Below, one piece after another: positions 8,672 through 16,081 of a stretch of DNA of 35,725 bases. Position 1 is the first letter of the stretch, and every line of letters starts with the position of its first letter. Below the pieces are notes generated by a model. The model did no database searches. It was not told where the DNA came from and worked only from the letters and a program-made list of their open reading frames with translations. Position numbers and translations under genes: made by a program. This DNA is from Pseudomonadota bacterium (GTDB taxonomy: Bacteria > Pseudomonadota > Alphaproteobacteria > Rickettsiales > UBA3002), in NCBI GenBank assembly GCA_963205305.1, contig CAUJIC010000051.1:1-35725 (forward strand), given 5' to 3'.

Positions 8672-9472
8672 ATGTCACAATCTGCCCTGCTCACTGTTAT
8701 GATTGCCGCCGTCCGCAAAGCCGCTAAGGGCGTCGTGCGCGACTTTGGCGAAATCGATAAATTGCAAATCAGCAAAAAAGGTGCCGCGAATTTCGTCACC
8801 AACGCCGATTTGCGTACCGATAAAATCCTCATCGAGGAATTGCAAAAGGCGCGCCCCAAGTTCAGCTTCCTGACAGAAGAATCGGGCGTCATCGCGGGGG
8901 CGGATAAAAAACACCGCTTCGTGATCGACCCGATTGATGGCACCACCAACTTCATCCACGCCATTGCCTACATCTCCATTTCCGTGGCTGCACAAAAAAT
9001 GAACGATAAGGGCGAGTGGGAGACCATCGCAGGCGTGGTGTATGACCCCATCCACGACGAAATGTTCACCGCCGAAGCGAAGCAAGGCGCCTACCTTAAC
9101 GGCGCACGCATCCGCGCCAGCACCCGCCGCGAGGATTTGTTACTTTCCACCACCGCGCCGCGCAAAACCCGCGCAGGCTACGAGGAAACACTGGCCGCCT
9201 TCACCCGCGTGGTGGGCGATGGGCCAACGGTGCGCTGCTCTGGCTCCGCCGCGCTCGACCTTGCATACGTGGCCGCTGGCCGTTTGGATGGCATCTGGTA
9301 TGGCCGCCTCAACATCTGGGATATTGCCGCAGGCAGCCTGATTGTGAAGGAAGCGAACGGCATGATCACCGCGATCGATGCGAGCGCCGTCATCACCGAT
9401 GGTAAGGGCAGCGTGCTGGCCACCAACGGCCTCATCCACCGCAAGCTGCAAGGGTTGTTGGTGGGGAAGTAA
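8672..9472 (+). CDS. Inositol monophosphatase family protein (SuhB-like)
   Basis: This is a Mg2+-dependent, Li+-sensitive-type phosphatase of the inositol monophosphatase/SuhB family. The metal-binding motifs are present: Glu-Glu at 69-70 (LTEESG), DPIDGTTNF at about 86-94, and the second motif WDIAAGSLIVKEANG near residue 215. The length of 266 aa is normal. In bacteria these enzymes act on inositol phosphate, fructose-1,6-bisphosphate or PAP, and SuhB also has an RNA-polymerase-linked role; the sequence does not decide between them. It is divergent from the OmpA-like gene (133 bp between starts) and is followed after 4 bp by an EamA transporter in the same operon. Confidence 0.9.
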   Translation: MSQSALLTVMIAAVRKAAKGVVRDFGEIDKLQISKKGAANFVTNADLRTDKILIEELQKARPKFSFLTEESGVIAGADKKHRFVIDPIDGTTNFIHAIAYISISVAAQKMNDKGEWETIAGVVYDPIHDEMFTAEAKQGAYLNGARIRASTRREDLLLSTTAPRKTRAGYEETLAAFTRVVGDGPTVRCSGSAALDLAYVAAGRLDGIWYGRLNIWDIAAGSLIVKEANGMITAIDASAVITDGKGSVLATNGLIHRKLQGLLVGK

Positions 9473-9476
9473 ACCC

Positions 9477-10376
9477 ATGACGCACCCCTCCCCTGAAATT
9501 CTACGCCGTGGTTACCTCAACGCTCTTGGCGTCATTCTCATCTGGACGAGTTTTGTCATCTTTTCGCGCATGAGCGGCAAGTCGGATCTCACGGCGTATG
9601 ACGTGATTGCCCTACGTTACGGCGTCGCGGGCATTGCCATTCTGCCGTTGTGGCTCAAGCACCGCAGCAATATTTTCGAGTGGAAAAAGCTGGTGCTTAC
9701 CCTCGTTGGCGCCATTGGCTTCACCCTGTTCGCCATGAACGGCTTTAAAAACGCGCCCGCCAACCACGCGGCGATTTTGCTGCAAGGCTTCCTGCCCTTC
9801 TCGGTGGCGGTAATGGCCTATTTTTTAGCGGGCGAGCGCCCCACCCGCCAGCGCATCTATGGCCTCATCCTCATCGCGATTGGCGTCAGCAGCCTTGCAG
9901 TGGAAAGCTTTGGCACCAACGGCGTGAACCTGCTGGGGGATGGTTTGCTCGTCGGCGCGTCGCTGTGCTGGGCGATGTATACAGTGCTGCTGCGCCGCTG
10001 GCGTTACAAACCCATGGATGCGACGATTGCCGTCACCCTGCTCGCCGCCATCCTCTACCTGCCCGCCTATGCCGCGTTTTTGCCGAAAAACATCGCGAAC
10101 GTGCCATGGCAGGAATGCCTCGCCTATGGCCTGTTCCAAGGCGTGCTCGTCGCCATCATTCAAATGATTTTCTACACCAACGCCGTCCACTATCTCGGCG
10201 CATCGCGCCTTGCCATGCTCGCCAGCATCGTCCCCGTCCTCGCGTCGCTGGGCGCAGTCCCCATCCTAGGTGAACCGCTTACGACGGCGATTGCGGCTGG
10301 CCTGCTGTTTGCGTGTTTAGGGGCATGGGTTGGGAATAGAAGGGTGAAGTCGAAAACACTACCTGCTCAAGATTAG
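9477..10376 (+). CDS. EamA/DMT family transporter
   Basis: This 299-residue inner-membrane transporter of the drug/metabolite superfamily has about ten predicted helices, arranged as two EamA halves. The first half begins LNALGVILIWTSFVIFSRMSG. The second begins NLLGDGLLVGASLCWAMYTVLLRRW and ends in the conserved SIVPVLASLGAVPILGEPL segment. The substrate is unknown; the family exports amino acids, nucleosides and small metabolites. I start at the ATG at 9477, 4 bases after the phosphatase stop. The frame is open further upstream, but only as a shadow of the phosphatase gene. Its 3' end abuts the palindromic element at 10376-10491. Confidence 0.9.
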   Translation: MTHPSPEILRRGYLNALGVILIWTSFVIFSRMSGKSDLTAYDVIALRYGVAGIAILPLWLKHRSNIFEWKKLVLTLVGAIGFTLFAMNGFKNAPANHAAILLQGFLPFSVAVMAYFLAGERPTRQRIYGLILIAIGVSSLAVESFGTNGVNLLGDGLLVGASLCWAMYTVLLRRWRYKPMDATIAVTLLAAILYLPAYAAFLPKNIANVPWQECLAYGLFQGVLVAIIQMIFYTNAVHYLGASRLAMLASIVPVLASLGAVPILGEPLTTAIAAGLLFACLGAWVGNRRVKSKTLPAQD

Positions 10377-10491
10377 CATCATTATGCTGAGGTAAGTTCT
10401 AGGAGTCGGCGCACGCAGAACCGCAGTGTAGCAGCGCTACATGAGGATTCGAGTACGACGATGACGACGAAATTAGCCAGCAGAATGATGC
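10376..10491. repeat. Cruciform-like intergenic palindromic element
   Basis: This 116-bp element fills the space between the convergent EamA and efp genes. Its ends are an inverted repeat: GCATCATTATGCTG (10376-10389) against CAGCAGAATGATGC (10478-10491), with 13 of 14 positions matching. At the centre is TGTAGC-AGC-GCTACA, and intermediate segments (the GTTCT/AGAAC and GTCG/CGAC pairs) also match, so the whole unit could fold into one long imperfect hairpin on either strand. It may serve as a bidirectional terminator. The layout resembles dispersed palindromic repeats of alphaproteobacterial genomes, but there is only one copy in this window. Confidence 0.65.
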
Positions 10492-10494
10492 GGG

Positions 10495-11058
10495 TTATTT
10501 AGCACGCTCCACGTACGTAATCTCATCCGTATTCACTACAATGCGGTCGCCCGCGCCGATGAAGGGGGGGACCATGACCTTCACGCCGTTTTCAAGGATG
10601 GCGGGTTTGTAGGACGAAGATGCGGTTTGGCCTTTGACCACAGGGTCAGCCTCGGTGATTTCGAGCGTCACTTGGCTGGGGAGTTTGACGCCGAGCGGCG
10701 TGCCGTCGTTCAGTTCCACCTGCACCACCATGCCATCTTGCAAGAACGCGGCGCGGTCGCCGAGGAAGTCCGCTTCCATGGTGATTTGCTCGTAGTTTTC
10801 CTGATCCATGAAAATCAGCGAATCGCCCTCGCGGTAGAGATATTGGAAATCGCGCTGGTCGAGCGTCACGCGCGTGATGCCTTCATCGGGGCGCAGGCGG
10901 ATGTTTTTCTTCACGCCGGATTTGATGTCCTTGAATTCCACTTGGTTGAAGCTACGCAGATTGCCGGGCGTGCGGATTTCGTGGCTGGCCACCACCCACA
11001 ATTTGCCTTCATATTCCACCACCATGCCCGCGCGAACGCTCGACCCATCAATACGCAT
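10495..11058 (-). CDS. efp: Elongation factor P with atypical loop tip
   Basis: EF-P binds between the P and E sites of the ribosome and rescues stalling at polyproline. The 187 residues show the three-domain KOW/OB/OB layout, and the C-terminus TASSSYKPAILENGVKVMVPPFIGAGDRIVVNT...TYVERAK is typical of Alphaproteobacteria. The domain I loop reads T-P-G-N-L-R-S-F, where E. coli has K-P-G-K-G-Q-A-F. The residue that is normally lysylated (Lys34) is therefore Asn33 here, with an Arg two positions on. The start is supported by GGAG five bases ahead of the ATG. A Pro-rich 1007-residue protein is encoded about 2 kb away, a plausible client. Confidence 0.95.
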   Translation of the reverse strand: MRIDGSSVRAGMVVEYEGKLWVVASHEIRTPGNLRSFNQVEFKDIKSGVKKNIRLRPDEGITRVTLDQRDFQYLYREGDSLIFMDQENYEQITMEADFLGDRAAFLQDGMVVQVELNDGTPLGVKLPSQVTLEITEADPVVKGQTASSSYKPAILENGVKVMVPPFIGAGDRIVVNTDEITYVERAK

Positions 11059-11124
11059 AACTACTCCATTCAGGTTTTAAAATAGGCGCGTGGTGTAGCA
11101 AGCAGGGGGGGAAGTTGCAAGCGC

Positions 11125-11796
11125 TTACACGTTGCGCGCGGAAAGCCCGTGTTTGATGGCGGCGTTAAAGGCTTTCACGGCCGCTGCGGCGCCTTCGGGG
11201 TGGTTCCACACCGCAGTAATCGCTGCCACAAAATCCGCGCCTTGCGTCACCAATTCGCCGCAGTTTTCTGGCGTCAGCCCACCAATCGCGACGCTTGGCA
11301 CCGTGGTATAGGTGCTCCACCACGGCAATAAATCCGGCGCAGGTGTGCCATATTTCGCCAGTTGCGCTGGCTCTTTCGAGGTGGTGGGGTGATAAGCGCC
11401 AAAGGCCACATAATCCGCCCCTGCCTCGCCCGCTTCCATCGCGAGATGGCCTGAATCATGGCAGCTAATACCAATGGATTTGTTATCGCCAAGTATGCCG
11501 CGCGCAGCTCCGAGCGGCATATCTTCCTGACCCAGATGCACGCCATCGACATCCATCTCTTTGGCGATATCCACTCGGTCATTCAAAATAAACGCCACGT
11601 CATGCGCGTGGGCAATCGGCATCAGCACGCGGATGGCTTCGCGGATTTCATCATCACTCGCGCCCTTCAAACGTAGCTGAAATGCGCCCACATCCCCCGC
11701 GCCCAGCGCCTCCTCAAGCACGCCAGCAAACACTGGCACATCCAGCTTCGCGGGCGAGACGAGGTAAAGACGACAGAGATAGGGTTCGGTGGCCAT
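11125..11796 (-). CDS. thiE: Thiamine phosphate synthase
   Basis: ThiE joins hydroxymethylpyrimidine diphosphate and thiazole phosphate to give thiamine phosphate. The 223-residue TIM-barrel shows RLKGASDDEIREA, the pyrophosphate-site strand FILNDRVDIAKEMDVDGVHLGQEDMPL, GISCHDSGHLAMEAGEAGADYVAFGAYHPTTSKE and the phosphate-binding VAIGGLTPENCGELVTQGADFVAAI. Its ATG shares one base with the aldolase TAA (TAATG, 11794-11798), so it is translationally coupled to the aldolase. The linkage fits the nearby transketolase, a thiamine-diphosphate enzyme. Confidence 0.92.
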   Translation of the reverse strand: MATEPYLCRLYLVSPAKLDVPVFAGVLEEALGAGDVGAFQLRLKGASDDEIREAIRVLMPIAHAHDVAFILNDRVDIAKEMDVDGVHLGQEDMPLGAARGILGDNKSIGISCHDSGHLAMEAGEAGADYVAFGAYHPTTSKEPAQLAKYGTPAPDLLPWWSTYTTVPSVAIGGLTPENCGELVTQGADFVAAITAVWNHPEGAAAAVKAFNAAIKHGLSARNV

Positions 11797-12725
11797 TATT
11801 TAGCCGCTTTGTAAATCCCGACAATCTCGCTCAGTAGGCCGAGTGCTTCGTCACGCGGACGTTGGAAGGCATTGCGGCCCATGATGGAGCCATCGGCGCC
11901 ACCAGCGGCAATGCCACGGACTTCTTCCAGCACTTCGGCGGAGGATTTTGCGCCACCACCACTGAAGATAACCAAGCGGCGGCCACCAAAGGTGGTTTGC
12001 TTGATGTGGGCGATGCGCTCGGCCAGCGTACCAATCGCAATTTTTTCTTTCTCGTACACTTTCTTCGCCTCGGCCTGCTCGATGAATGCCGTCGGCGGCT
12101 TCACTTTGATGATATGCGCGCCCATGAGTGCGGCAATATGTGCTGCGTAAGCTGTAATATCTACCGCCGTTTCGCCGTCTTTGCTGATGCCTGCGCCGCG
12201 TGGGTAGCTCCAGATCACCACGGCCATGCCGAGTGCTTTGGCTTCCGCCGCCATCTCGCGGATTTCTTCGAGTTGGTCATAGGTTTGATGCCCACCAGGG
12301 TAAATGGTGAAGCCAATGGCCGAGCAGCCAAGGCGCAGTGCATCTTCCACCGTTGCCGTCACTGCTTGGTCGGGCGCGCAATCCTTCGGCGCGACGGAGT
12401 TATTGCTGTTCACTTTCAAAATCAGCGGAATTGCACCCGCGAACGTGTCAGCACCAGCCTCGAGCATACCAAGCGGCGCAGCGTAGGCATTCAAGCCCGC
12501 ATCGATCGCCAATTTGAAATGGTAGTGCGGATCATACGCTGCTGGGTTCACCGCAAAGCTGCGCGCGGGGCCATGTTCGAAGCCTTGATCCACCGGCAGA
12601 ATCCCCATTTTGCCCGAACCGCCGAGTTTACCCGTCATCAGCATGCGGGCAAGGTTGCCCTTGGTGCCGGGGTTATCGGATTCATACCAGCTCAGGATTT
12701 CTTTAACTTTGCGGGTGAGTGCCAT
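11796..12725 (-). CDS. fbaB: Class I fructose-bisphosphate aldolase (DhnA/FbaB type)
   Basis: This Schiff-base aldolase interconverts fructose-1,6-bisphosphate with dihydroxyacetone phosphate and glyceraldehyde-3-phosphate. It is of the archaeal/bacterial DhnA-FbaB class rather than the zinc-dependent class II. Marks are the N-terminal ILPVDQGFEHGPARSFA, a central VVIWSYPRGAGISKDG, the Schiff-base Lys region GAHIIKVKPP and RRLVIFSGGGAKS with the Gly-rich phosphate site. I chose the ATG at 12725 because GAGG lies six bases upstream; the ATG at 12740 has no Shine-Dalgarno and would add MMRTN. The 309 aa are normal for the family. It is co-transcribed with thiE and probably with pgk and the small gene between them. 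Confidence 0.93.
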   Translation of the reverse strand: MALTRKVKEILSWYESDNPGTKGNLARMLMTGKLGGSGKMGILPVDQGFEHGPARSFAVNPAAYDPHYHFKLAIDAGLNAYAAPLGMLEAGADTFAGAIPLILKVNSNNSVAPKDCAPDQAVTATVEDALRLGCSAIGFTIYPGGHQTYDQLEEIREMAAEAKALGMAVVIWSYPRGAGISKDGETAVDITAYAAHIAALMGAHIIKVKPPTAFIEQAEAKKVYEKEKIAIGTLAERIAHIKQTTFGGRRLVIFSGGGAKSSAEVLEEVRGIAAGGADGSIMGRNAFQRPRDEALGLLSEIVGIYKAAK

Positions 12726-12745
12726 GTTCGTCCTCATCATTAACG

Positions 12746-13114
12746 TTAATTGGTCATGGGTTTAGCAGTATGTTGCGTAGCGTCAAGCGCATTACTGCGC
12801 CGCGTGAGTGTTGCACCCTGCGAGGCGGCAATCTGCGCTAATTGCTCGAACACGCGGGGCTCGCAATCGCACAACACATGGACAAACCCTAGCCTTAGCG
12901 CATCATGCGCGATGGCCGCATCGTCGCCACAGCACAGGGTGAACGTAAACCCGTTCGCAGGAAATTCGCGTTTTAGCGCTGCTAGTAGTGCCGAATAATA
13001 GTTCACGCCCGCGTGGCAGGCCGCAAACGGCGGCGAGCAAAGTTCAGTGAAACCTTCGGTGAGCGCTACCCGCGCATTCTCAAGCGAGTTTACGACGCGC
13101 ATCGCCCGACGCAT
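12746..13114 (-). CDS. Small protein of unknown function between pgk and the aldolase gene
   Basis: I do not recognise this 122-residue protein. It starts within the last codons of pgk (overlap about 35 bp from the ATG at 13114, about 23 bp from the ATG at 13102; neither has a clear ribosome site). It ends about 20 bp before the aldolase start, so its expression is probably coupled to that operon. The sequence suggests an alpha/beta fold: GVNYYSALLAALKREFP, then the strand FTFTLCCGDDAAIAHDALRLGFVHVLCD, then a helix. CCGDDAA and CDCEP add several cysteines. There is no signal peptide or membrane segment. The position inside a glycolytic operon suggests a metabolic or regulatory accessory, but that is inference. 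Confidence 0.65.
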   Translation of the reverse strand: MRRAMRVVNSLENARVALTEGFTELCSPPFAACHAGVNYYSALLAALKREFPANGFTFTLCCGDDAAIAHDALRLGFVHVLCDCEPRVFEQLAQIAASQGATLTRRSNALDATQHTAKPMTN

Positions 13115-14309
13115 TCATGAGAGCCGCAATGCCCGGCAATTCCTTGCCTTCCAGCCATTCGAGGAAGGCTCCGCCTGCGGTCGAAAGATAGCTCAGCTCG
13201 CTGCTTAGGCCCGAATGGGCAAGTGCTGCCACCGTATCACCACCGCCTGCAACGCTGTGCAAACCGCCGCTGCGCGTCGCTGCCGCAATCATGCGCGCAA
13301 TTTGCACCGTAGTGGCATCAAACGGCGAGGTTTCGAACGCGCCCACAGGGCCATTCCACAGCAGGGTTTTGCTGGCCGAAATCACTTCCTGCAGCGCAAT
13401 TAAGCTGCGCGGCCCCACATCCAACATCATGCCATCGGCGGGAATGGACGTCACATCGCATACTACTGAAGCTGCGTGCGCTTTGAATTTGGTCGTCACC
13501 ACTGCATCGACAGGCAGCACAATACGGCAATTCGTGCTGGCGGCTTTGGCCATAATCGCACGCGCCGTATCGGCCATATCGGACTCGCACAGCGATGCGC
13601 CTACGTTAATTCCCTGCGCGTGCAGGAACGTGTTGGCCATGGCACCACCAATCACCAGCGTATCCACCTTCGCCAATAAATTGCTGAGCAAATCGAGTTT
13701 GGTCGAGACTTTCGAGCCGCCAACAATCGCGGTGAGCGGTCGTTTGGGGTCGGCGAACGTGCGCGTCAACGCACTCACCTCTTCCTCCATCAAGCGCCCT
13801 GCCACACTTGGCAAATGCGGGTTAATGCCGACAATGGAGGCGTGGGCGCGGTGCGAACACGAGAACGCATCGTTCACAAAAACATCCGCCAAACTCGCCA
13901 TCGCACGGCCAAATTCGGGGTCGTTGGCCTCCTCCTCGGCGTGGAAGCGCAAATTCTCCATCAAAATCACATCGCCTGCTTGGGCACCATCCACCGCCAA
14001 TTTCGCAGCACTGCCCACGCAATCAGGCGCGAAGCGCACGGGGCGATCCCACAGCGCGGCACTCAGCGCATCCACCAGCGGCGCGAGCGATTGGCCAGGG
14101 TCGAACCCCTTGGGGCGGCCAAGGTGCGAGAGAATCACCACCTTGGCGTGGCGCTCCATAAGATATTGTAAGGTCGGCACAATGCGGTTGATGCGTGTGG
14201 CATCCGTCACGCGTCCTGCTTGCATCGGCACGTTCAAATCCACCCGTACCAGAACAGTTTTTCCAGTGACATCAATAGATTCAAGGGTAGGAAGTTGCGG
14301 CAGGCTCAT
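13080..14309 (-). CDS. pgk: Phosphoglycerate kinase
   Basis: This enzyme transfers phosphate from 1,3-bisphosphoglycerate to ADP in glycolysis, reversibly. The 409-residue protein has the N-terminal substrate site VLVRVDLNVPMQAGRVTDATRI and LSHLGRPKG. The middle carries GGSKVSTKLDLLSNLLAKVDTLVIGGAMANTFL, and the nucleotide-binding C-domain carries WNGPVGAFETSPFD and SVAGGGDTVAAL. All key motifs are intact. The start ATG at 14309 has no obvious Shine-Dalgarno. Its upstream region is shared with the divergent orphan gene at 14402 and contains the Pho-like box at 14314-14331. The downstream end overlaps the small gene at 12746-13114. Confidence 0.96.
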   Translation of the reverse strand: MSLPQLPTLESIDVTGKTVLVRVDLNVPMQAGRVTDATRINRIVPTLQYLMERHAKVVILSHLGRPKGFDPGQSLAPLVDALSAALWDRPVRFAPDCVGSAAKLAVDGAQAGDVILMENLRFHAEEEANDPEFGRAMASLADVFVNDAFSCSHRAHASIVGINPHLPSVAGRLMEEEVSALTRTFADPKRPLTAIVGGSKVSTKLDLLSNLLAKVDTLVIGGAMANTFLHAQGINVGASLCESDMADTARAIMAKAASTNCRIVLPVDAVVTTKFKAHAASVVCDVTSIPADGMMLDVGPRSLIALQEVISASKTLLWNGPVGAFETSPFDATTVQIARMIAAATRSGGLHSVAGGGDTVAALAHSGLSSELSYLSTAGGAFLEWLEGKELPGIAALMNASGDARRKLA

Positions 14310-14313
14310 GAAA

Positions 14314-14331
14314 TTGTCACCAGATTGTCAT
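14314..14331 (+). promoter_or_regulatory. Putative Pho box upstream of the 14402 gene
   Basis: TTGTCAC and TTGTCAT are direct repeats exactly 11 bp apart, oriented toward the gene at 14402. Against the E. coli Pho box consensus (CTGTCATAWAWCTGTCAY) 13 of 18 positions match, the weakest of the set. A clear -10 is not found at 10 bp; TAGTGT at 14353-14358 is a possible but poor alternative. Confidence 0.45.
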
Positions 14332-14401
14332 ACTATTTTAGGGATTGCGTTGTAGTGTAGTGATTGAGCGATTGCAATATCAACAAGTAAAAGGGAAAAC
14401 A

Positions 14402-14968
14402 ATGAGTGACACCAGCGATAAAAATGGGGCTTTATCTAGTTTTTCTAATATGATGCATATGCCTAGCACGCCAACTGAACCCTCCTTGGTCCCCACTACG
14501 CCGCTCAAATCAGACAGTCGCAGTGCTCACTTAGAGGAAATCGACAAATTGGCTCATTATCTAGCGCAAGTCTTGCCGAGCCTTAGTACGAAAACGTCTC
14601 AGCATTTAGGGGCATTTTTACTTCAAGCACCCTTGCGCAATCCTAGAAGAGTCACGCATGATGTTCAAGCAATCGTTCACCGAGAGCATGAAGCAAGAGC
14701 TATCGCCGATGAGCTAATCAATGCAGGATTTGGTAAATCATTGCATACACCAAAAGAAAAACCAATCGTAGGCGGTTTCAGTGCTTCTGAAGTTCATTCG
14801 GCAACGTATGAAGATTCGGCACGCCAACTTGCCGCAATATTGCTCAAAGCACCTGCAAGTGACTCGGAAAAAGTTGCAGACAGAACGCTCCGCTCAGATT
14901 TCAAAGATTGGAAACAAGAGTTTGTAGCCGCACTGCAAGGTCGTGAAGCTGGTGCAGGCAGATATTAA
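14402..14968 (+). CDS. Orphan protein of unknown function, 188 aa
   Basis: I do not recognise this protein. I start at the ATG at 14402, where AAGGGAAAACA gives a ribosome site; upstream codons back to 14345 are unlikely. Residues 1-40 are Ser/Thr/Pro-rich and probably disordered. The remainder is mostly helical and soluble, with two similar segments at about 69-88 (LGAFLLQAPLRNPRRVTHDV) and 143-162 (LAAILLKAPASDSEKVADRT), suggesting an internal duplication. There is no signal peptide or membrane segment. The gene looks more A+T-rich than its neighbours. It sits between divergent pgk and convergent gap, and its TAA shares bases with the gap stop (TTAA, 14965-14968). The Pho-like box upstream suggests control by phosphate; this is inference. 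Confidence 0.72.
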   Translation: MSDTSDKNGALSSFSNMMHMPSTPTEPSLVPTTPLKSDSRSAHLEEIDKLAHYLAQVLPSLSTKTSQHLGAFLLQAPLRNPRRVTHDVQAIVHREHEARAIADELINAGFGKSLHTPKEKPIVGGFSASEVHSATYEDSARQLAAILLKAPASDSEKVADRTLRSDFKDWKQEFVAALQGREAGAGRY

Positions 14969-15966
14969 GCCCCAACCTTGCGTGCTAAATCGAGCATACG
15001 GCAGCTGAAGCCCCACTCGTTATCGTACCAGCTGGCGACACGCACGAGGTTCCCGCCGATGACTTTGGTCGAGGCCAAATCGACAATCGAACTGCCATTA
15101 TCGCCGCTGAAATCGATGGAGACGAGTGGCTCAGCATTCACCTTCAGCACATTCTTGAGCATTTTTGCTGAAGCAGCCGTGAGGGCGGCGTTCACCGCAT
15201 CCTTGGTAGTTGGGTTTTTCACGATCACCTTTAAATCTACCAGCGACACGTTGGGGGTTGGCACACGGATGGCCACGCCATCCAACTTGCCGGCTAGTTG
15301 CGGCAGCACCAAACCAATCGCCTTGGCCGCACCCGTTTTGCTGGGCACCATGCTCATGGCAGCGGCGCGTGCGCGCTGCAGGTCCTTGTGCGAACCATCC
15401 ACAAGATTTTGGTCGCCCGTATAGGCATGGATCGTTGTCATGAACCCTGATTCAATACCAAAAGTTTCATCGAGCACTTTTGCCAGCGGAGCCAAAGCGT
15501 TAGTCGTACAACTTCCTACGGAGAATACAGTGTGTTCGGCTGTGAGTTTCGCACAGTTTACGCCATACACAAAGGTCGGGCAATCATCGCCCGCAGGGGC
15601 AGAAATCAGCACGCGCTTGGCACCCGATTTCAGGTGCACCGAAGCAGCATCCTTACTATTAAAAGCGCCCGTACATTCGAGCACAATATCCACACCCAGC
15701 GCCGCCCAATCAATTTTCGCGGGGTCGCGCTCGTGCGTGATTTTAATGTGACCTTTGCCCATGTCGATGCCGTTGTCATCGAACGTGATTTTGTTCTGGA
15801 AACGCCCATGTACCGAATCATATTGTAGTAAATGCGCGTGATTGGCATTGCTTGCAGAGCCGTTCGCGGCCACCAGCGTAATATCGTCGTAGCCCTCGGC
15901 CACAATAGCTCGCGCCACCGAGCGCCCAATGCGGCCAAGGCCGTTAATTCCTACTTTAATGGTCAT
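14965..15966 (-). CDS. gap: Glyceraldehyde-3-phosphate dehydrogenase, type I
   Basis: This enzyme oxidises and phosphorylates glyceraldehyde-3-phosphate to 1,3-bisphosphoglycerate. The Rossmann motif GINGLGRIGR is at residues 6-15, and the catalytic Cys153 lies in SVGSCTTN (the usual ASCTTN with Gly for Ala). HAYTGDQ, RARAAAMSMVPSKTGAAKAI and SWYDNEWGFS complete the signature. The second beta-strand ends in A-A-N-G-S instead of the usual I-N-D, so the acidic residue that normally holds the adenosine ribose of NAD is absent, which could relax specificity toward NADP. The start is supported by GAGGTGAT immediately before the ATG. It lies in the tkt-gap-pgk series but is separated from both neighbours by plus-strand orphan genes, so it is probably a separate transcript. 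Confidence 0.96.
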   Translation of the reverse strand: MTIKVGINGLGRIGRSVARAIVAEGYDDITLVAANGSASNANHAHLLQYDSVHGRFQNKITFDDNGIDMGKGHIKITHERDPAKIDWAALGVDIVLECTGAFNSKDAASVHLKSGAKRVLISAPAGDDCPTFVYGVNCAKLTAEHTVFSVGSCTTNALAPLAKVLDETFGIESGFMTTIHAYTGDQNLVDGSHKDLQRARAAAMSMVPSKTGAAKAIGLVLPQLAGKLDGVAIRVPTPNVSLVDLKVIVKNPTTKDAVNAALTAASAKMLKNVLKVNAEPLVSIDFSGDNGSSIVDLASTKVIGGNLVRVASWYDNEWGFSCRMLDLARKVGA

Positions 15967-16021
15967 ATCACCTCGCTTTAGCGTGGGTTATAGCGGCAAA
16001 GCAGCCCCGCGCAACCCTAAA

Positions 16022-16066
16022 CTGTCATAAAACCATCATAAAACCGCCTTAAAAATATGGTACGAT
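16022..16066 (+). promoter_or_regulatory. Putative triple-repeat Pho box and -10 upstream of the HNH-like gene
   Basis: Three 11-bp direct repeats follow one another: CTGTCATAAAA (16022), CCATCATAAAA (16033) and CCGCCTTAAAA (16044). The first 18 bases match the Pho box consensus at 16 of 18 positions. After the second and third repeats, ten bases separate the box from TACGAT (16061-16066), a reasonable -10. This is the spacing known for PhoB-activated promoters. Confidence 0.6.
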
Positions 16067-16081
16067 AGCCTGCATTAAACG

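Noticed and set aside
8539..8964. N-terminal extension of the OmpA-like protein to 8964
   Set aside because: It overlaps the start of the divergent inositol-phosphatase gene and would place about 140 residues before a clear signal peptide.
11862..14355. Open frames of 293 and 354 codons antisense to the aldolase and pgk genes
   Set aside because: Both are shadows of well-conserved enzymes on the minus strand, and their translations show no family motifs.
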